Shown here: positions 33,632-44,075 of the stretch, in pieces
Position numbering within the stretch: the stretch's first letter is position 1
How the letters are laid out: every line of letters begins with the position of its first letter
NCBI RefSeq assembly: GCF_900107455.1
Contig: NZ_FNQB01000001.1
Span: 2,232,001 to 2,296,000 of the forward strand
DNA: 64,000 nucleotides
Source of the DNA: Asanoa ishikariensis
GTDB taxonomy: Bacteria > Actinomycetota > Actinomycetes > Mycobacteriales > Micromonosporaceae
Direction of reading: 5' to 3'
The notes under the pieces: generated by a model
The model's input: the letters and a program-made list of their open reading frames with translations, nothing else
Databases searched by the model: none
Told to the model about the DNA's origin: nothing
Position numbers and translations under genes: made by a program

Positions 33632-34384
33632 TCAGCGGGCGTAGCCGCCGTCGGCCATCACCGTTTGTCCGGTGATGAAGGCGGCGTCGTCGCTGGTCAG
33701 GAATGCGATGGTGCCGACGAGGTCCGCCGGCAGGCCGTTGCGCTTGATCGCCTGAGCCTGGGCGGCCGCTGCAAGGGCCTCCGGTGGGTGGGCCTGCAAC
33801 ACGCCCGGGGTGATGGTGAGGGTGGGGCCGACCGCGTTGACGGTGATGCCGTACGGGGCGAGGTCGTTGGCCAGGCCTCGGCTGAACCCGATGTTGCCCA
33901 TCTTGCTGGCCATGTAGTGGGACAGGCCCGGTGCGGCGGTGACGATGGAGTTCGACGTCAGGTTGACGATTCGTCCCCAGCCGCTTGGCTTCATGTTGGG
34001 CAGCACGGCCTTAACCATGAGGAATTGCGAGTCGAGGTTGACCGCGAGCACCCGCCGCCACGTCTCGTAGTCGAGCTCGTCGATGTCGCGGAACGGGAAG
34101 ATGCCGGCGTTGTTGACGAGGATGTCGGCGCGGCCGAGCCGGCGTTCGATCTCGGTGCCGACGGCGGCCGTCTGCTCCGGGTCGGACACGTCGGCGGTCA
34201 GCCCGATCGCCGTACGGCCGGCCGCGGTGAGGTGTTCGATGGTCTCCTGCGGGTGTTGCAGGTCGACGGCGACGACGGTCGCCCCCCGTTCGCCTAGGCC
34301 GAGGGCAACGGCCTGACCGATGCCACGGCCGGCGCCGGTGACGACGGCGACCCGGCCCGCGTGTGTCTGAAAAGTGGTGGTCAC
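33632..34384 (-). CDS. Short-chain dehydrogenase/reductase (classical SDR)
   Basis: A 250-residue Rossmann enzyme: TGAGRGIGQ (cofactor loop), NNAG, catalytic Ser in NLTSNSIV and YMASK (Tyr/Lys), and a C-terminal TGQTVMADGGYAR. An Asp follows strand 2 (VVAVDLQ), which favours NAD over NADP. It sits between wrbA-like and the ADH on the same strand. The operon may process a hydroxylated or carbonyl compound; the substrate is not deducible. Confidence 0.9.
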   Translation of the reverse strand: MTTTFQTHAGRVAVVTGAGRGIGQAVALGLGERGATVVAVDLQHPQETIEHLTAAGRTAIGLTADVSDPEQTAAVGTEIERRLGRADILVNNAGIFPFRDIDELDYETWRRVLAVNLDSQFLMVKAVLPNMKPSGWGRIVNLTSNSIVTAAPGLSHYMASKMGNIGFSRGLANDLAPYGITVNAVGPTLTITPGVLQAHPPEALAAAAQAQAIKRNGLPADLVGTIAFLTSDDAAFITGQTVMADGGYAR

Positions 34385-34421
34385 TGGATTGCCTTTCTTT
34401 GCCGAATTGACCGGTCGCGGA

Positions 34422-35060
34422 TCACGCGATCGCGCCAGGGAGGTTCCGTCGGCCCGCCTTCAACTGGGCGGTGACCGTCGCGACGCGCCGGCCCTGGTAA
34501 AGACCGGCGGCGCGGGCGGTGGCATCGACCGGGATGTCTCCCTGGTTGCCGACGACGTGCGAGGTGCCGTAGGGGTTGCCGTCGTCGAACTTGACGGCGT
34601 CGGTGAACCCGGGCGGGACGACGATCCCGCCGAAGTGGTAGACGGAGTTGTAGAGCGCCAGCAGAGTCGATTCCTGGCCGCCGTGGAGCTGCGAGGTCGA
34701 GGTGAACCCGCTATAGATCTTGTCGGCCAGCATTCCCCTGACCCACAGGCCGCCGAGGGTGTCGAGGAACTGCTTGAGCTGGCTGGCGACGTTCCCGAAG
34801 CGGGTGGGGCTTCCGAAGATGACGCCGTCGGCCCAATGAACGTCGTCCGGCGTCGCCAGCGGCACGTGAGCGGTGGCCGCGGCGTGGGTGGCCCACGGGC
34901 GGCTGCTCGCTACCGCCTCGTCGGGCGCCAGCTCGGCGACCCGCAGCAGCCGCACGGTCGCTCCGGCCGTGGCGGCGCCGGCGCCGACGGCCTCGGCGAG
35001 TTGGTGCACAGTCCCGGTGGATGAGTAGTAGATGACGGCGATGTTCACGTCGGCGGACAA
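34422..35060 (-). CDS. wrbA: WrbA-type NAD(P)H:quinone oxidoreductase (flavodoxin fold)
   Basis: A 212-residue flavodoxin-like protein: IAVIYYSSTGTVHQLAEAV (FMN phosphate loop), GSPTRFGNVASQLKQFLDTL, and YSGFTSTSQLHGGQESTLLA, the WrbA signature. It reduces quinones by two electrons. The start is debatable: the TTG at 35060 has GAAGGAGG eight bases upstream and gives a protein of normal WrbA length; the GTG at 35048 and ATG at 35102 have poorer sites. First gene of the operon with the SDR and ADH, divergent from the large LuxR regulator. Confidence 0.85.
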   Translation of the reverse strand: MSADVNIAVIYYSSTGTVHQLAEAVGAGAATAGATVRLLRVAELAPDEAVASSRPWATHAAATAHVPLATPDDVHWADGVIFGSPTRFGNVASQLKQFLDTLGGLWVRGMLADKIYSGFTSTSQLHGGQESTLLALYNSVYHFGGIVVPPGFTDAVKFDDGNPYGTSHVVGNQGDIPVDATARAAGLYQGRRVATVTAQLKAGRRNLPGAIA

Positions 35061-35321
35061 GGGAGAGCCCTCCTTCGGGAGGCGGAAACGGTCGGGTTTC
35101 ATGACGCTGGATCGAGCGTCGCCAGCAGGTCGCACCGCGACATCAGCAGGAATCCCCAGGCGTCCGTGACGGACGGCTCCCCACGGCTCCGACCGGCGTG
35201 GGACCTACTCCCCATACGAGTGGCCGCAGTGGCCGGTATCGGCCCCGACGCGAGGTTTCGGCCCCTCGGCGTCGACCCGGTTCAGAGGCGGAGTCACCGC
35301 GGGCCATGCCAACCTTGAGGC
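35061..35321. promoter_or_regulatory. Divergent control region between wrbA operon and LuxR regulator
   Basis: The 261 bases must contain promoters for both directions. No clear palindrome or consensus promoter was seen by eye. The arrangement suggests the regulator controls the redox operon. Confidence 0.4.
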
Positions 35322-38312
35322 GTGGAAAGCGCCCTCGTCAGCCCGGTATTCGTCGGTCGGGCAAAGGAGCTGGGCGAGCTGCGGCGGGCCGCGTCGGCGG
35401 TGGAGCAGGGCGACGGCCAGTTCATCCTCGTGCGGGGCGAGGCTGGGGTCGGAAAGAGTCGGCTGGTCGAGGAGTTCGTCAACGGCCTGGATCCCGAGCA
35501 AGCGGTGACCGCACGCGGGCGCGGTGTCGAGATCGACGGAGACAGCTTCCCCTTCGCACCGTTCACCGCGGTCCTGCGGGCGTTCCGCCGACGGCTCCCC
35601 GACGAGGTCGACGCCGCGATCCAGGGCCAGGAGGCCCTACTGGCACGGATCGTGCCGGAGTTGGTGACGAACGGCACCGAGCTCGACCGGCACGGGGATG
35701 AGGCTGCCCACCTCTACGAGATCGTCGCGCGACTACTGGAACGGCTAGCGTTCCACCGGCTGCTCGTGGTGATCATCGAGGACCTGCACTGGGCGGACGC
35801 GGCGTCGCGGCAACTGCTCGAGTACCTCGTCCGTACCCCGCGTTCCGGGCGGCTCCTGATCATCGCGACCTACCGCACCGACGACATCCATCGCCGGCAT
35901 CCGCTGCGGCCGTTCCTGGCCGAGATGGACCGGCTGCGGACGGTCCACCGGATCGAGGTCGCCCGGTTCGACCGGGTGGAGGTGGCGAACCAACTCGTCG
36001 GGCTGCTCGGCGGCCTACCGGAACCGGCCGTGCTCGACGAGATCTTCCACCGGTCGGACGGCAACGCGTTCTTCGTCGAGGAACTCGCCCGGCTGCACCG
36101 GGAACAGGCGGGCCTGGGATTGGACGACCTGCGCGACGTCCTGCTCGCCCGGCTGGACGCGCTCCCTGAGCCGAGCCAACGGATCGCCCAGGTGACGTCA
36201 CAGAGCGGCGCCGTGATCGGATATCCGTTGCTGCGGGCGGTGGCCGGGCTCTCCGAGGACGAGCTGACCGACGGGCTCCGGGCGATCATGATCCCGCAGA
36301 TCCTCGTACCTGAACCCGACGGCTCGTCCTACCGGTTCCGGCACTCGCTGGTGCGCCAGGCGGTCGGCGAAAGCCTGTTACCGGGGGAACGGGCCCGGAT
36401 CAACCGGCGGTTCGCCGAGGTGCTGGAGGCCGACCCTACGTTCGTGCCGGGCGACGAGCTCACCGGCCGCCTCGCCCAGCACTGGTACGCCGCACACGAC
36501 GCCGTCAAGGCACTGCGGATGAGCGTGGCCGCCGCGGACGTCGCGGGAAGCCGCTACGCCCACATCGAGCAGCAGCGGATGCTGGAACGCGCGCTCGAAC
36601 TATGGGACCAGGTGCCGGACGACGTACGGTCGAGCCTGCCAGCGGTGCACGTCGCCGACAGGCTGTGGCGCGAGAACCGCAAGCCCGCCGAAGCCGGTCC
36701 GGACCGCTTGGACCTGCTGGCCACCGCGGTCGACGCCGCCCGCTGCGGCGGAAACCTCGAGCGGGCCCTGCACCTGACCGGGACCGCGCTGGAGTCGATG
36801 TCGGCCAGCCCTGGGTCACCGTCCAACCGGGCCGCGTGGTTCTGGGTCCGCCGTTCCCAAGTGATCCAGGACCTGAATCTCGGCGACGGTTGGCAGGAGC
36901 TGCAGCAGGCGCAAGAGGCCCTCCGCGACCTGCCACCATCGTTCCTGCACGCATCGTTGCTTACCTACATCGCGAACTGGAGTGGACGGCATCAACCGGG
37001 GCCGGAGAGCCTCGCGATCGCCGAGCGGGCCGTCGACGTTGCTACCGAGATCGGCACGGAGAAGACGGAGTTACGCGCCAGGATCATCCGATCCTGGCTG
37101 CGCGCCGAGTCCGATCTGGACGGTACGAGCGTCGCCGAACTGTACGAGGTGCGGCAGCGGGCTGAGACACTCGGCCTGACCGACATCATCGGGCGCGCCA
37201 ACCAGAACCTGCCCTGGGTCGTGGAGGGAATGGGCAGATCGGCCGAGGCCATCACCGCGGCGCGCCACGGCATCGAGGTATGCCGGGAACGCGGCATGGC
37301 CGACGCCGAGGCGTGGGTACGCATCAACCTTGCGGTGTCCCTGTTCGCGGTGGGCGACTGGGTGGAGTCCGAGGCGGAGCTCGACCGGGCGGCGGTGGTG
37401 GCCCGGTCGCACAAGCCCCTCGGCACCGTCATGAGCCGGCGCGCGTACAGCCTGCTGCTGCGGGGACATCCCGAACCGGCCGCGGAGCAGGTGGCACTCG
37501 CCCGCGAGCTGCTGGGCAGCCGGGACCTCCAGCCGCAGCTGCTGATCCCCCTCACGCACTACGGCATCGCGGTCGAGGCCGGGCGCAACCACCTCGACGT
37601 GGCTCGGGCGGAGTTCCTCCGTGCTGACGCCGACGGATTGACGACGGGGCCGGTGCGGTACGCGTTGCCGATGCTCTGCACCGCCGCCCGGATCGAGGCG
37701 GAGGCGGCACCGGCAGGCGGGCGATCAACGCCCGTTCTGGAGGCCGTGCGGCGCGCCGCCGATCAGCTTGAGACCGTGTTCCCGGTCTCCCGCGCGTTCG
37801 CCTCGCTGTTGCGGGCCGAGCTGGGGCGGGCGGGCGGGCTGGACGATCCCCAGCCATGGGCGGCCGCCGTCGCGGCGTTCGAGCCCTTGAACCGTCCCTA
37901 CGAGCTCGCTGTCGCGTTGCTGGGGCAAGGCAGGGCCCTGCTAACGAGCGATCAGGGGCGTCAGGTGGACGACACCCGGTTGGCGCGCGCGTACGCCATC
38001 GCCAGCTCGTTGGGCGCCGCGCCGCTCGTCGCCGACATCGCCGCACTCACCGGCGGAACGGGCATCCCGGCGCTGCCATCGTCCGAGCCACCGCCCGGTG
38101 ACCTGGCGTCCTTCGGCCTCACCGCCCGCGAGGTCGATGTGCTGCGACTGGTCGCGCGCGGCTACAGCAACCTACGCATCGCGAACGAGCTCTACATCTC
38201 GCAGAAGACGACCAGCAACCACATCACCCATATCCTCGCCAAACTGCGCGCGTCCAGCCGGACAGAAGCCGTTGCGATCGCGCACCGGCATGGCCTTCCG
38301 GTGGCACGCTGA
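35322..38312 (+). CDS. LAL-type (large ATP-binding) LuxR-family regulator
   Basis: A 996-residue regulator. The N terminus has FVGRAKELGELR then Walker A GEAGVGKS and Walker B LLVVIIEDLHWADAAS, i.e. an AAA_16/MalT-like NTPase. A long helical TPR-like middle (about 380-900) follows. The C terminus is a LuxR helix-turn-helix, FGLTAREVDVLRLVARGYSN then LRIANELYISQKTTSNHITH. Such proteins bind an inducer through the middle region and activate on ATP binding. The start is the GTG at 35322. Divergent from wrbA-SDR-ADH, which it likely controls; the SDR gene at 38432 on its own strand is another candidate. Confidence 0.88.
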   Translation: MESALVSPVFVGRAKELGELRRAASAVEQGDGQFILVRGEAGVGKSRLVEEFVNGLDPEQAVTARGRGVEIDGDSFPFAPFTAVLRAFRRRLPDEVDAAIQGQEALLARIVPELVTNGTELDRHGDEAAHLYEIVARLLERLAFHRLLVVIIEDLHWADAASRQLLEYLVRTPRSGRLLIIATYRTDDIHRRHPLRPFLAEMDRLRTVHRIEVARFDRVEVANQLVGLLGGLPEPAVLDEIFHRSDGNAFFVEELARLHREQAGLGLDDLRDVLLARLDALPEPSQRIAQVTSQSGAVIGYPLLRAVAGLSEDELTDGLRAIMIPQILVPEPDGSSYRFRHSLVRQAVGESLLPGERARINRRFAEVLEADPTFVPGDELTGRLAQHWYAAHDAVKALRMSVAAADVAGSRYAHIEQQRMLERALELWDQVPDDVRSSLPAVHVADRLWRENRKPAEAGPDRLDLLATAVDAARCGGNLERALHLTGTALESMSASPGSPSNRAAWFWVRRSQVIQDLNLGDGWQELQQAQEALRDLPPSFLHASLLTYIANWSGRHQPGPESLAIAERAVDVATEIGTEKTELRARIIRSWLRAESDLDGTSVAELYEVRQRAETLGLTDIIGRANQNLPWVVEGMGRSAEAITAARHGIEVCRERGMADAEAWVRINLAVSLFAVGDWVESEAELDRAAVVARSHKPLGTVMSRRAYSLLLRGHPEPAAEQVALARELLGSRDLQPQLLIPLTHYGIAVEAGRNHLDVARAEFLRADADGLTTGPVRYALPMLCTAARIEAEAAPAGGRSTPVLEAVRRAADQLETVFPVSRAFASLLRAELGRAGGLDDPQPWAAAVAAFEPLNRPYELAVALLGQGRALLTSDQGRQVDDTRLARAYAIASSLGAAPLVADIAALTGGTGIPALPSSEPPPGDLASFGLTAREVDVLRLVARGYSNLRIANELYISQKTTSNHITHILAKLRASSRTEAVAIAHRHGLPVAR

Positions 38313-38431
38313 GCCATCGACCGGCGGTCTCGGAGAACTGCCGTCCGGCGCCCTCGTGGATGGGACGATCGAACCAGCACCTAGTTGCCGAGGCATCACT
38401 TCAGCCGTCACTGCAACCGCGGGAGTTCACG

Positions 38432-39139
38432 GTGGCCACCATCCTTATCACCGGTGCCAACAAGGGCCTGGGCTTCCAGACCGCCCTACAGCTCGTGGCC
38501 GCCGGGCACCAGGTGTACGCCTGCGCACGCGACGCCGAACGTGGGCGCCGAGCCGCCGACGAACTCAATGCAAGCTTCATGCTGCTCGACGTGACCGACG
38601 ATGCCTCCGTGGCGGCGGCCGCCGAGAAAGTGGATGCCGACGGCGGGCTGGACGTCTTGGTAAACAACGCCGGCATCGAACCGCGCCAAGCCGACGGTGG
38701 CTTCATTCCGGCCGCCGAGGTCACCGCTGACCTCGCCCGCCGTGTCTTCGAAACCAACGTGTTCGGGCACATTCGGATGATGCACGCGTTCCTGCCCCTG
38801 CTGGAACGTTCCGCCGCCCCGGTTGTGGTCAATGTCAGCAGCGGCGCGTCGCTGTTACGCGAACTTAGTGACCCCGAAAATCCGGCGCACCTCTATCCGG
38901 ACATCACCTATCCGGCGTCCAAAGCCGCCGTCACTACGCTGACCGTCCAGTATGCCAAGGCGTACCCTGGCATGCGGATCAACGCCGTAGATCCCGGCTT
39001 CACCGCCACCGATCTCAATTTCCACGCCGGCCACCAGTCCATTGAGCAGGGCGCGGAGATCATCGTACGGATGGCCCAGATCGGTCCGGACGGTCCCAGC
39101 GGCGGGTTCTTCGACGCCCGAGGGGTTGTCCCCTGGTGA
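38432..39139 (+). CDS. Short-chain dehydrogenase/reductase
   Basis: A 235-residue SDR: LITGANKGLGFQTA (TGxxxGxG cofactor loop), VLVNNAGIEP, catalytic Ser in VVNVSSGAS and Tyr/Lys in TYPASKAAV, then INAVDPGFTATDL. The GTG at 38432 (VATILITG) is chosen because GGGAG lies six bases upstream; the 24-residue extension in the open frame is not SDR-like. It resembles carbonyl-reductase-like members. It stands 119 bases after the LuxR regulator. Confidence 0.85.
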   Translation: MATILITGANKGLGFQTALQLVAAGHQVYACARDAERGRRAADELNASFMLLDVTDDASVAAAAEKVDADGGLDVLVNNAGIEPRQADGGFIPAAEVTADLARRVFETNVFGHIRMMHAFLPLLERSAAPVVVNVSSGASLLRELSDPENPAHLYPDITYPASKAAVTTLTVQYAKAYPGMRINAVDPGFTATDLNFHAGHQSIEQGAEIIVRMAQIGPDGPSGGFFDARGVVPW

Positions 39140-39374
39140 CCCGCGCCCAACCTGAACCTCGTGTTAAGCCGTCGGCTACTTTCCCGTGTTCGGATGGGCC
39201 CGAGCCTCCAAGACGCTACGCACCCCAGCAATCCAGCGACCACACTCCGGCGGATGGCCTGCCAGCCTGGGTGCGGCTTCCCGGCGCGAGCGAGAAAATG
39301 ACAGAGGTGTGCCGGAAAGTCGCGGGCCTCGATCACCCGCGGCGAAGTGGTCTCGACGTGGCGGTGCGTCGGCG

Positions 39375-39722
39375 ATGTCCGGAACCGTTGTCAAGGTGCG
39401 CAATCCAGGCCGGGTGGCGTGGTCCGCCGCCGTAGCGGTGGTCCTAGTCGGTTGCCACTCCGAGTCGCCCGACACCGACCCATCCCCATTTCCACCATGC
39501 GGGCTTCCGCGGCTGCCGCGTACGGGCCGGACCTTCCACATCGAGCCGTCGGGACGCCGCCTGGCCACTGGCGCTCAACCAGCCGAGTTGACGATCGCGG
39601 GGCCGGCTTCCGAGTTGTACCTGCTGCTGTGGAACCGCACCGGGACCGAAGATGTCGAACTTAGCGGCGACGAAACCGTCCTGGACCTCTGGCGGGCACG
39701 GGCCAAGGTCACCTGGAGCTGA
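39375..39722 (+). pseudogene. Chimeric frame: lipoprotein-like start fused to maleylpyruvate-isomerase-family tail
   Basis: From the ATG at 39375 the frame begins like a lipoprotein (VRNPGRVAWSAAVAVVLVGC, lipobox VLVGC). Then from about 39525 it becomes the C-terminal domain of the maleylpyruvate isomerase / MDMPI family: GRTFHIEPSG, AELTIAGPASELYLLLWNRT, ETVLDLWRARAKVTW. A complete MDMPI protein has a 150-residue DinB-like N-terminal part, absent here. The frame is best read as a 3' remnant with an accidental hydrophobic lead; a short secreted protein cannot be excluded. Confidence 0.45.
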
Positions 39723-39801
39723 TCAGCGACTCGACGCTCTCTGCAAGACGCAGGCCCGCAACGCACTTCGTCATAGGCATCGGCCTCGCCACGATCCCGT
39801 C

Positions 39802-40835
39802 GTCACGCTGGCTCGCGGACCCCGGCAGTGCCGTCGCCATCATCCGGTAACGGCTCGATGGGCGCTGCGGGCAGGTCACGAGCGGCGTCGGGTAAGAGCT
39901 CTGCCGCGTCGTCGGGTGCGGGTTCGCCTGGGTCGATCGGTGGGTACCGGTCGGGGTCAAGGTTCGGCAGCGTCATCAGCCGAGTATCGGTCAGCCCTGG
40001 CCCGCGTTCAGGATTCACGCGCCGGTGCGGGCCAACCCTTGCAAGTTGATTGCCGGACCTTCCCGCGGCATCCGAGGAACGAAGTGGCGCCTTCCGCCGC
40101 CCTATTCAGCGGTCGATGCCATGCCACGTAATGCTTGCCCAAGCCTGAAAATCTAGCGAATTGGTCGTGCATGGGGTCCGCGTGCCGCCGGTTGGCGCGC
40201 GGACCCCATGCCTGCTGTCGGTCTGTTACTGGTTGAGAGGAAGAGCGAGGTCGGTGACGGTCCAGCCGTTGGCGAAGGATCCGAGGCGCCAGGCTGCTCC
40301 GTTCGTCAGAGAGATGGCGTACAGCGAGCTTCGACCTTGGGTGTTCAAGGCGGCGAAGCCGCGCAGGTCGACGGCCTTGCCGCCGCGCAGGGTCGAGTAG
40401 ATGTCGAATCCGGCGTGGATGCCGGCGTCGACGCCGAGCTTGCCGACGAAGGCGAGTTGTCCCGAGTTCGCGGGAGACTGCAGGGCGACCTGGTCGAGGT
40501 TGGTGTCGATGTCGTACAGGACGGTGCCGGTGTCGGGGTTGAGGTCGTTGTTGGTGTAGGCGGCGCCGGTCAGGCCGGCGGCCGCGCCGGGGGTAGGCGG
40601 GTAGGTCAGGGTGGTGTCGTTGGTGGTCGTTCCGCCGACCACGTCGTGGCGCAGGTTCTGACCGGTGTTGCTGATCACGCGGAGCCGGTCGGCGGCCGGG
40701 TTGAAGTCGACGCCGAAGGACGTGCCGGACAGCCCGACCGTGAGCTGGCTGACTTTCGACGCCGTGGCGTTGCCGACGGACAGGAGGTAGACGCCTCCGG
40801 CGTTGCCGACGCCGTAGAGACGGCTGTTCTGGACC
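39802..40835. repeat. Segmental duplication, copy 1 (other copy 57154-58239)
   Basis: The match begins at GTCACGCTGGCTCGCGGACC and ends at GGCTGTTCTGGACC in both copies, direct orientation, about 17.4 kb apart. Two blocks are nearly identical (about 39802-40050 and 40225-40835); the stretch between them differs. The right breakpoint falls inside the DUF4394 gene. Confidence 0.8.
39803..40018 (-). CDS. Small acidic Pro/Asp-rich protein (conserved in both duplication copies)
   Basis: A 71-residue frame, MNPERGPGLTDTRLM then TLPNLDPDRYPPIDPGEPAP, rich in Asp and Pro, of no family I know. The equivalent frame in the other duplication copy (57155-57370) is the same length and differs at only a few residues. 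The stop is kept in both, and an internal ATG (MTLPNLD) could also be the start. It lies 208 bases downstream of the DUF4394 gene on the same strand. Conservation within a recent duplicate is weak evidence for coding. Confidence 0.4.
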   Translation of the reverse strand: MNPERGPGLTDTRLMTLPNLDPDRYPPIDPGEPAPDDAAELLPDAARDLPAAPIEPLPDDGDGTAGVREPA

Positions 40836-40939
40836 CGGTAGTCGATGCCGATCAGGCGGTTGTCGCCTTGCAGGCCCCGTACCCGACCGATCGACGCGGC
40901 CCGTTCGGGACGGCCTCTATCGCGTTTGGAGCGGGCCAT
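40226..40939 (-). CDS. DUF4394 protein, N-terminally truncated copy
   Basis: A 237-residue protein whose body is the DUF4394 beta-propeller-like repeat: IGRVRGLQGDNRLIGIDYRV, SFGVDFNPAADRLRVISNTG, LVYDIDT-like turns and AFVGKLGVDAGIHAGFDIYS. Intact members carry a signal peptide and some 60 further N-terminal residues and are secreted; here these are replaced by a short basic start MARSKRDRGRPERAAS. AGGAG is correctly spaced before this ATG, and the 100 bases upstream are unusually AT-rich, so expression is possible, but the product would not be exported. Near-identical to 57630-58241. Confidence 0.65.
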   Translation of the reverse strand: MARSKRDRGRPERAASIGRVRGLQGDNRLIGIDYRVQNSRLYGVGNAGGVYLLSVGNATASKVSQLTVGLSGTSFGVDFNPAADRLRVISNTGQNLRHDVVGGTTTNDTTLTYPPTPGAAAGLTGAAYTNNDLNPDTGTVLYDIDTNLDQVALQSPANSGQLAFVGKLGVDAGIHAGFDIYSTLRGGKAVDLRGFAALNTQGRSSLYAISLTNGAAWRLGSFANGWTVTDLALPLNQ

Positions 40940-41063
40940 CTGCCCATCTCCTAGGCATCATGAATCACGTAAAACAGTCATAACGCGCAAATATGTATAA
41001 ATCATCAAGCTGAACCGCGGCTTCGCTGCCCCACGCGACGGCTGCACCCGTGATCGGAGGGGT

Positions 41064-41468
41064 CTACTTACGACCTTCGGTCATATTGCTCGGAGCCCGG
41101 CCCGCAGAGCGCGCGACTCGCACTGACCACCACACCAGCGGCGCCTGAAGCGGCAGCCTGGCGTAGGCGACCGCGCGCGGGAGCGGCCGACGCCGCCGCC
41201 AGTCGATCGCCATCTTGACGTTGGCCGGGAACACGGCGACGAACAGCGCCGCAGCGGCCAGCCCGCCTACCGCGCGGGACGGCCGGCAGGCGACCGCGCC
41301 CGCGACCGCCAGTTCGGCGGCGCCGCTCGCATAGGTCCACGCCCGCGCCGGCCCGGGAAGCCGGCGCGGGACGATGCTGTCGTACGGTCGCGGCGCGGCG
41401 AAGTGGGTCAGGCCCGCCACCCCGAGCAACAGGGCCAACGCGAACGCGTCACGGTCATTAGGTGCCAT
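41064..41468 (-). CDS. Small DoxX-like membrane protein
   Basis: The 134-residue protein has four hydrophobic stretches (FALALLLGVAGLTHF; YASGAAELAVAGAVA; VGGLAAAALFVAVFPANVKM; LQAPLVWWSVRVA). THFAAPRPYDSIVP, then the ASGAAEL helix and VFPANVKMAID, are features of DoxX/YkgB-like proteins. The function is unknown. It stands alone between the DUF4394 gene and a non-coding stretch. Confidence 0.7.
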   Translation of the reverse strand: MAPNDRDAFALALLLGVAGLTHFAAPRPYDSIVPRRLPGPARAWTYASGAAELAVAGAVACRPSRAVGGLAAAALFVAVFPANVKMAIDWRRRRPLPRAVAYARLPLQAPLVWWSVRVARSAGRAPSNMTEGRK

Positions 41469-41699
41469 GCCCGAGTATCACCTGACGGACACGCGTGAAA
41501 CCCGCCGCACCGAGCAGGAACCGTGGGCCGGTTGCATCGACGCCACAATCTCCATGAACCTTCCCTGGCAGGACACCACGGCGAAGGCGACGGCTCCTGC
41601 GGCTGCTGAGGTAAGGCCGGCCTAGCTCAACGGGAGCGCAGAATTTCCACCAGCTGCCCACCCAGCAACCCCCTACGGCGCAGTCAATCGCCCACCTGC

Positions 41700-41738
41700 A
41701 CGTCCGTGGACAAGGACAACCGCCTAGACGGTGCGCAG
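41700..41738 (+). repeat. 39-bp direct repeat, left of the rifampicin monooxygenase unit
   Basis: ACGTCCGTGGACAAGGACAA followed by CCGCCTAGACGGTGCGCAG recurs at 45798-45836 with 34 of 39 positions equal by my alignment, in the same orientation. The rox unit (42206-45677) lies exactly between. Confidence 0.6.
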
Positions 41739-41748
41739 CTTGTGGGAA

Positions 41749-41803
41749 CGAGCCGAGTCGCGTGCAGGGCGCGTCTCCGGCGGTCCGGGTGATTCGAACC
41801 TGC
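41749..41803 (+). repeat. Dispersed intergenic repeat, partial copy F
   Basis: The sequence GAGCCGAGTCGCGTG, then GGGCGCGTCTCCGGCGG, then GGGTGATTCGAACCTGCGC matches the right end of copies A, B and E. The left part is absent. Confidence 0.6.
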
Positions 41804-42205
41804 GCGCTCCGTGGCTCGGCATAGGTCGCCTAGGAAACCCGGCGCTGGCCGGCTCTGCCGCGGTGTCGCCGCGATCAACGCGGCTTCTCGCGCCGATCGC
41901 GACAGGACCGGCGATCGGCGCCGGCGACGGCGCGCACGCGTGGCCGCGCCTAGCAATGAACCTCGCCCGTGGTCGCGCCGCCGCCCAAAATCTGATCGAA
42001 TCATCCTGAATGGATGCCAAGCTCGGACACCAGAATCGGTTCAGGTGGGTGCAGCAGCGCGGTGCCGATGCGCAGCCGCTCGGCCGCTCAGCGGTGGGCC
42101 GTGCCCCCACGCCGTGCGGCCGCTGCCCGCGGACCGCTCGCTGCCTACCCCCGCCACCAGCGCGCGATGTGTCAGTCGCCCGCGACGCCCGTTCGCGGCC
42201 TAGTC

Positions 42206-44034
<1,829 letters not shown>

Positions 44035-44075
44035 TCACCCAATCAACCAAGTGTTCGTCGTACGGGCGCAACCGG

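Larger units (their letters stand above)
41469..42205. other. 740-bp non-coding stretch with repeat fragments
   Basis: It holds the 39-bp repeat at 41700-41738 and partial dispersed repeat F at 41749-41803. Frames on both strands lack recognisable similarity. Confidence 0.55.

Noticed and set aside
41990-42110. Minus-strand phrase RIGTALLHPPEPILVSELG resembling an LLM enzyme
   Set aside because: Too short and frame-dependent to separate from chance.
44035-44075. Rifamycin-associated element upstream of rox
   Set aside because: The region is short, AT-richer than average and without the expected GGGGCTT-type palindrome.
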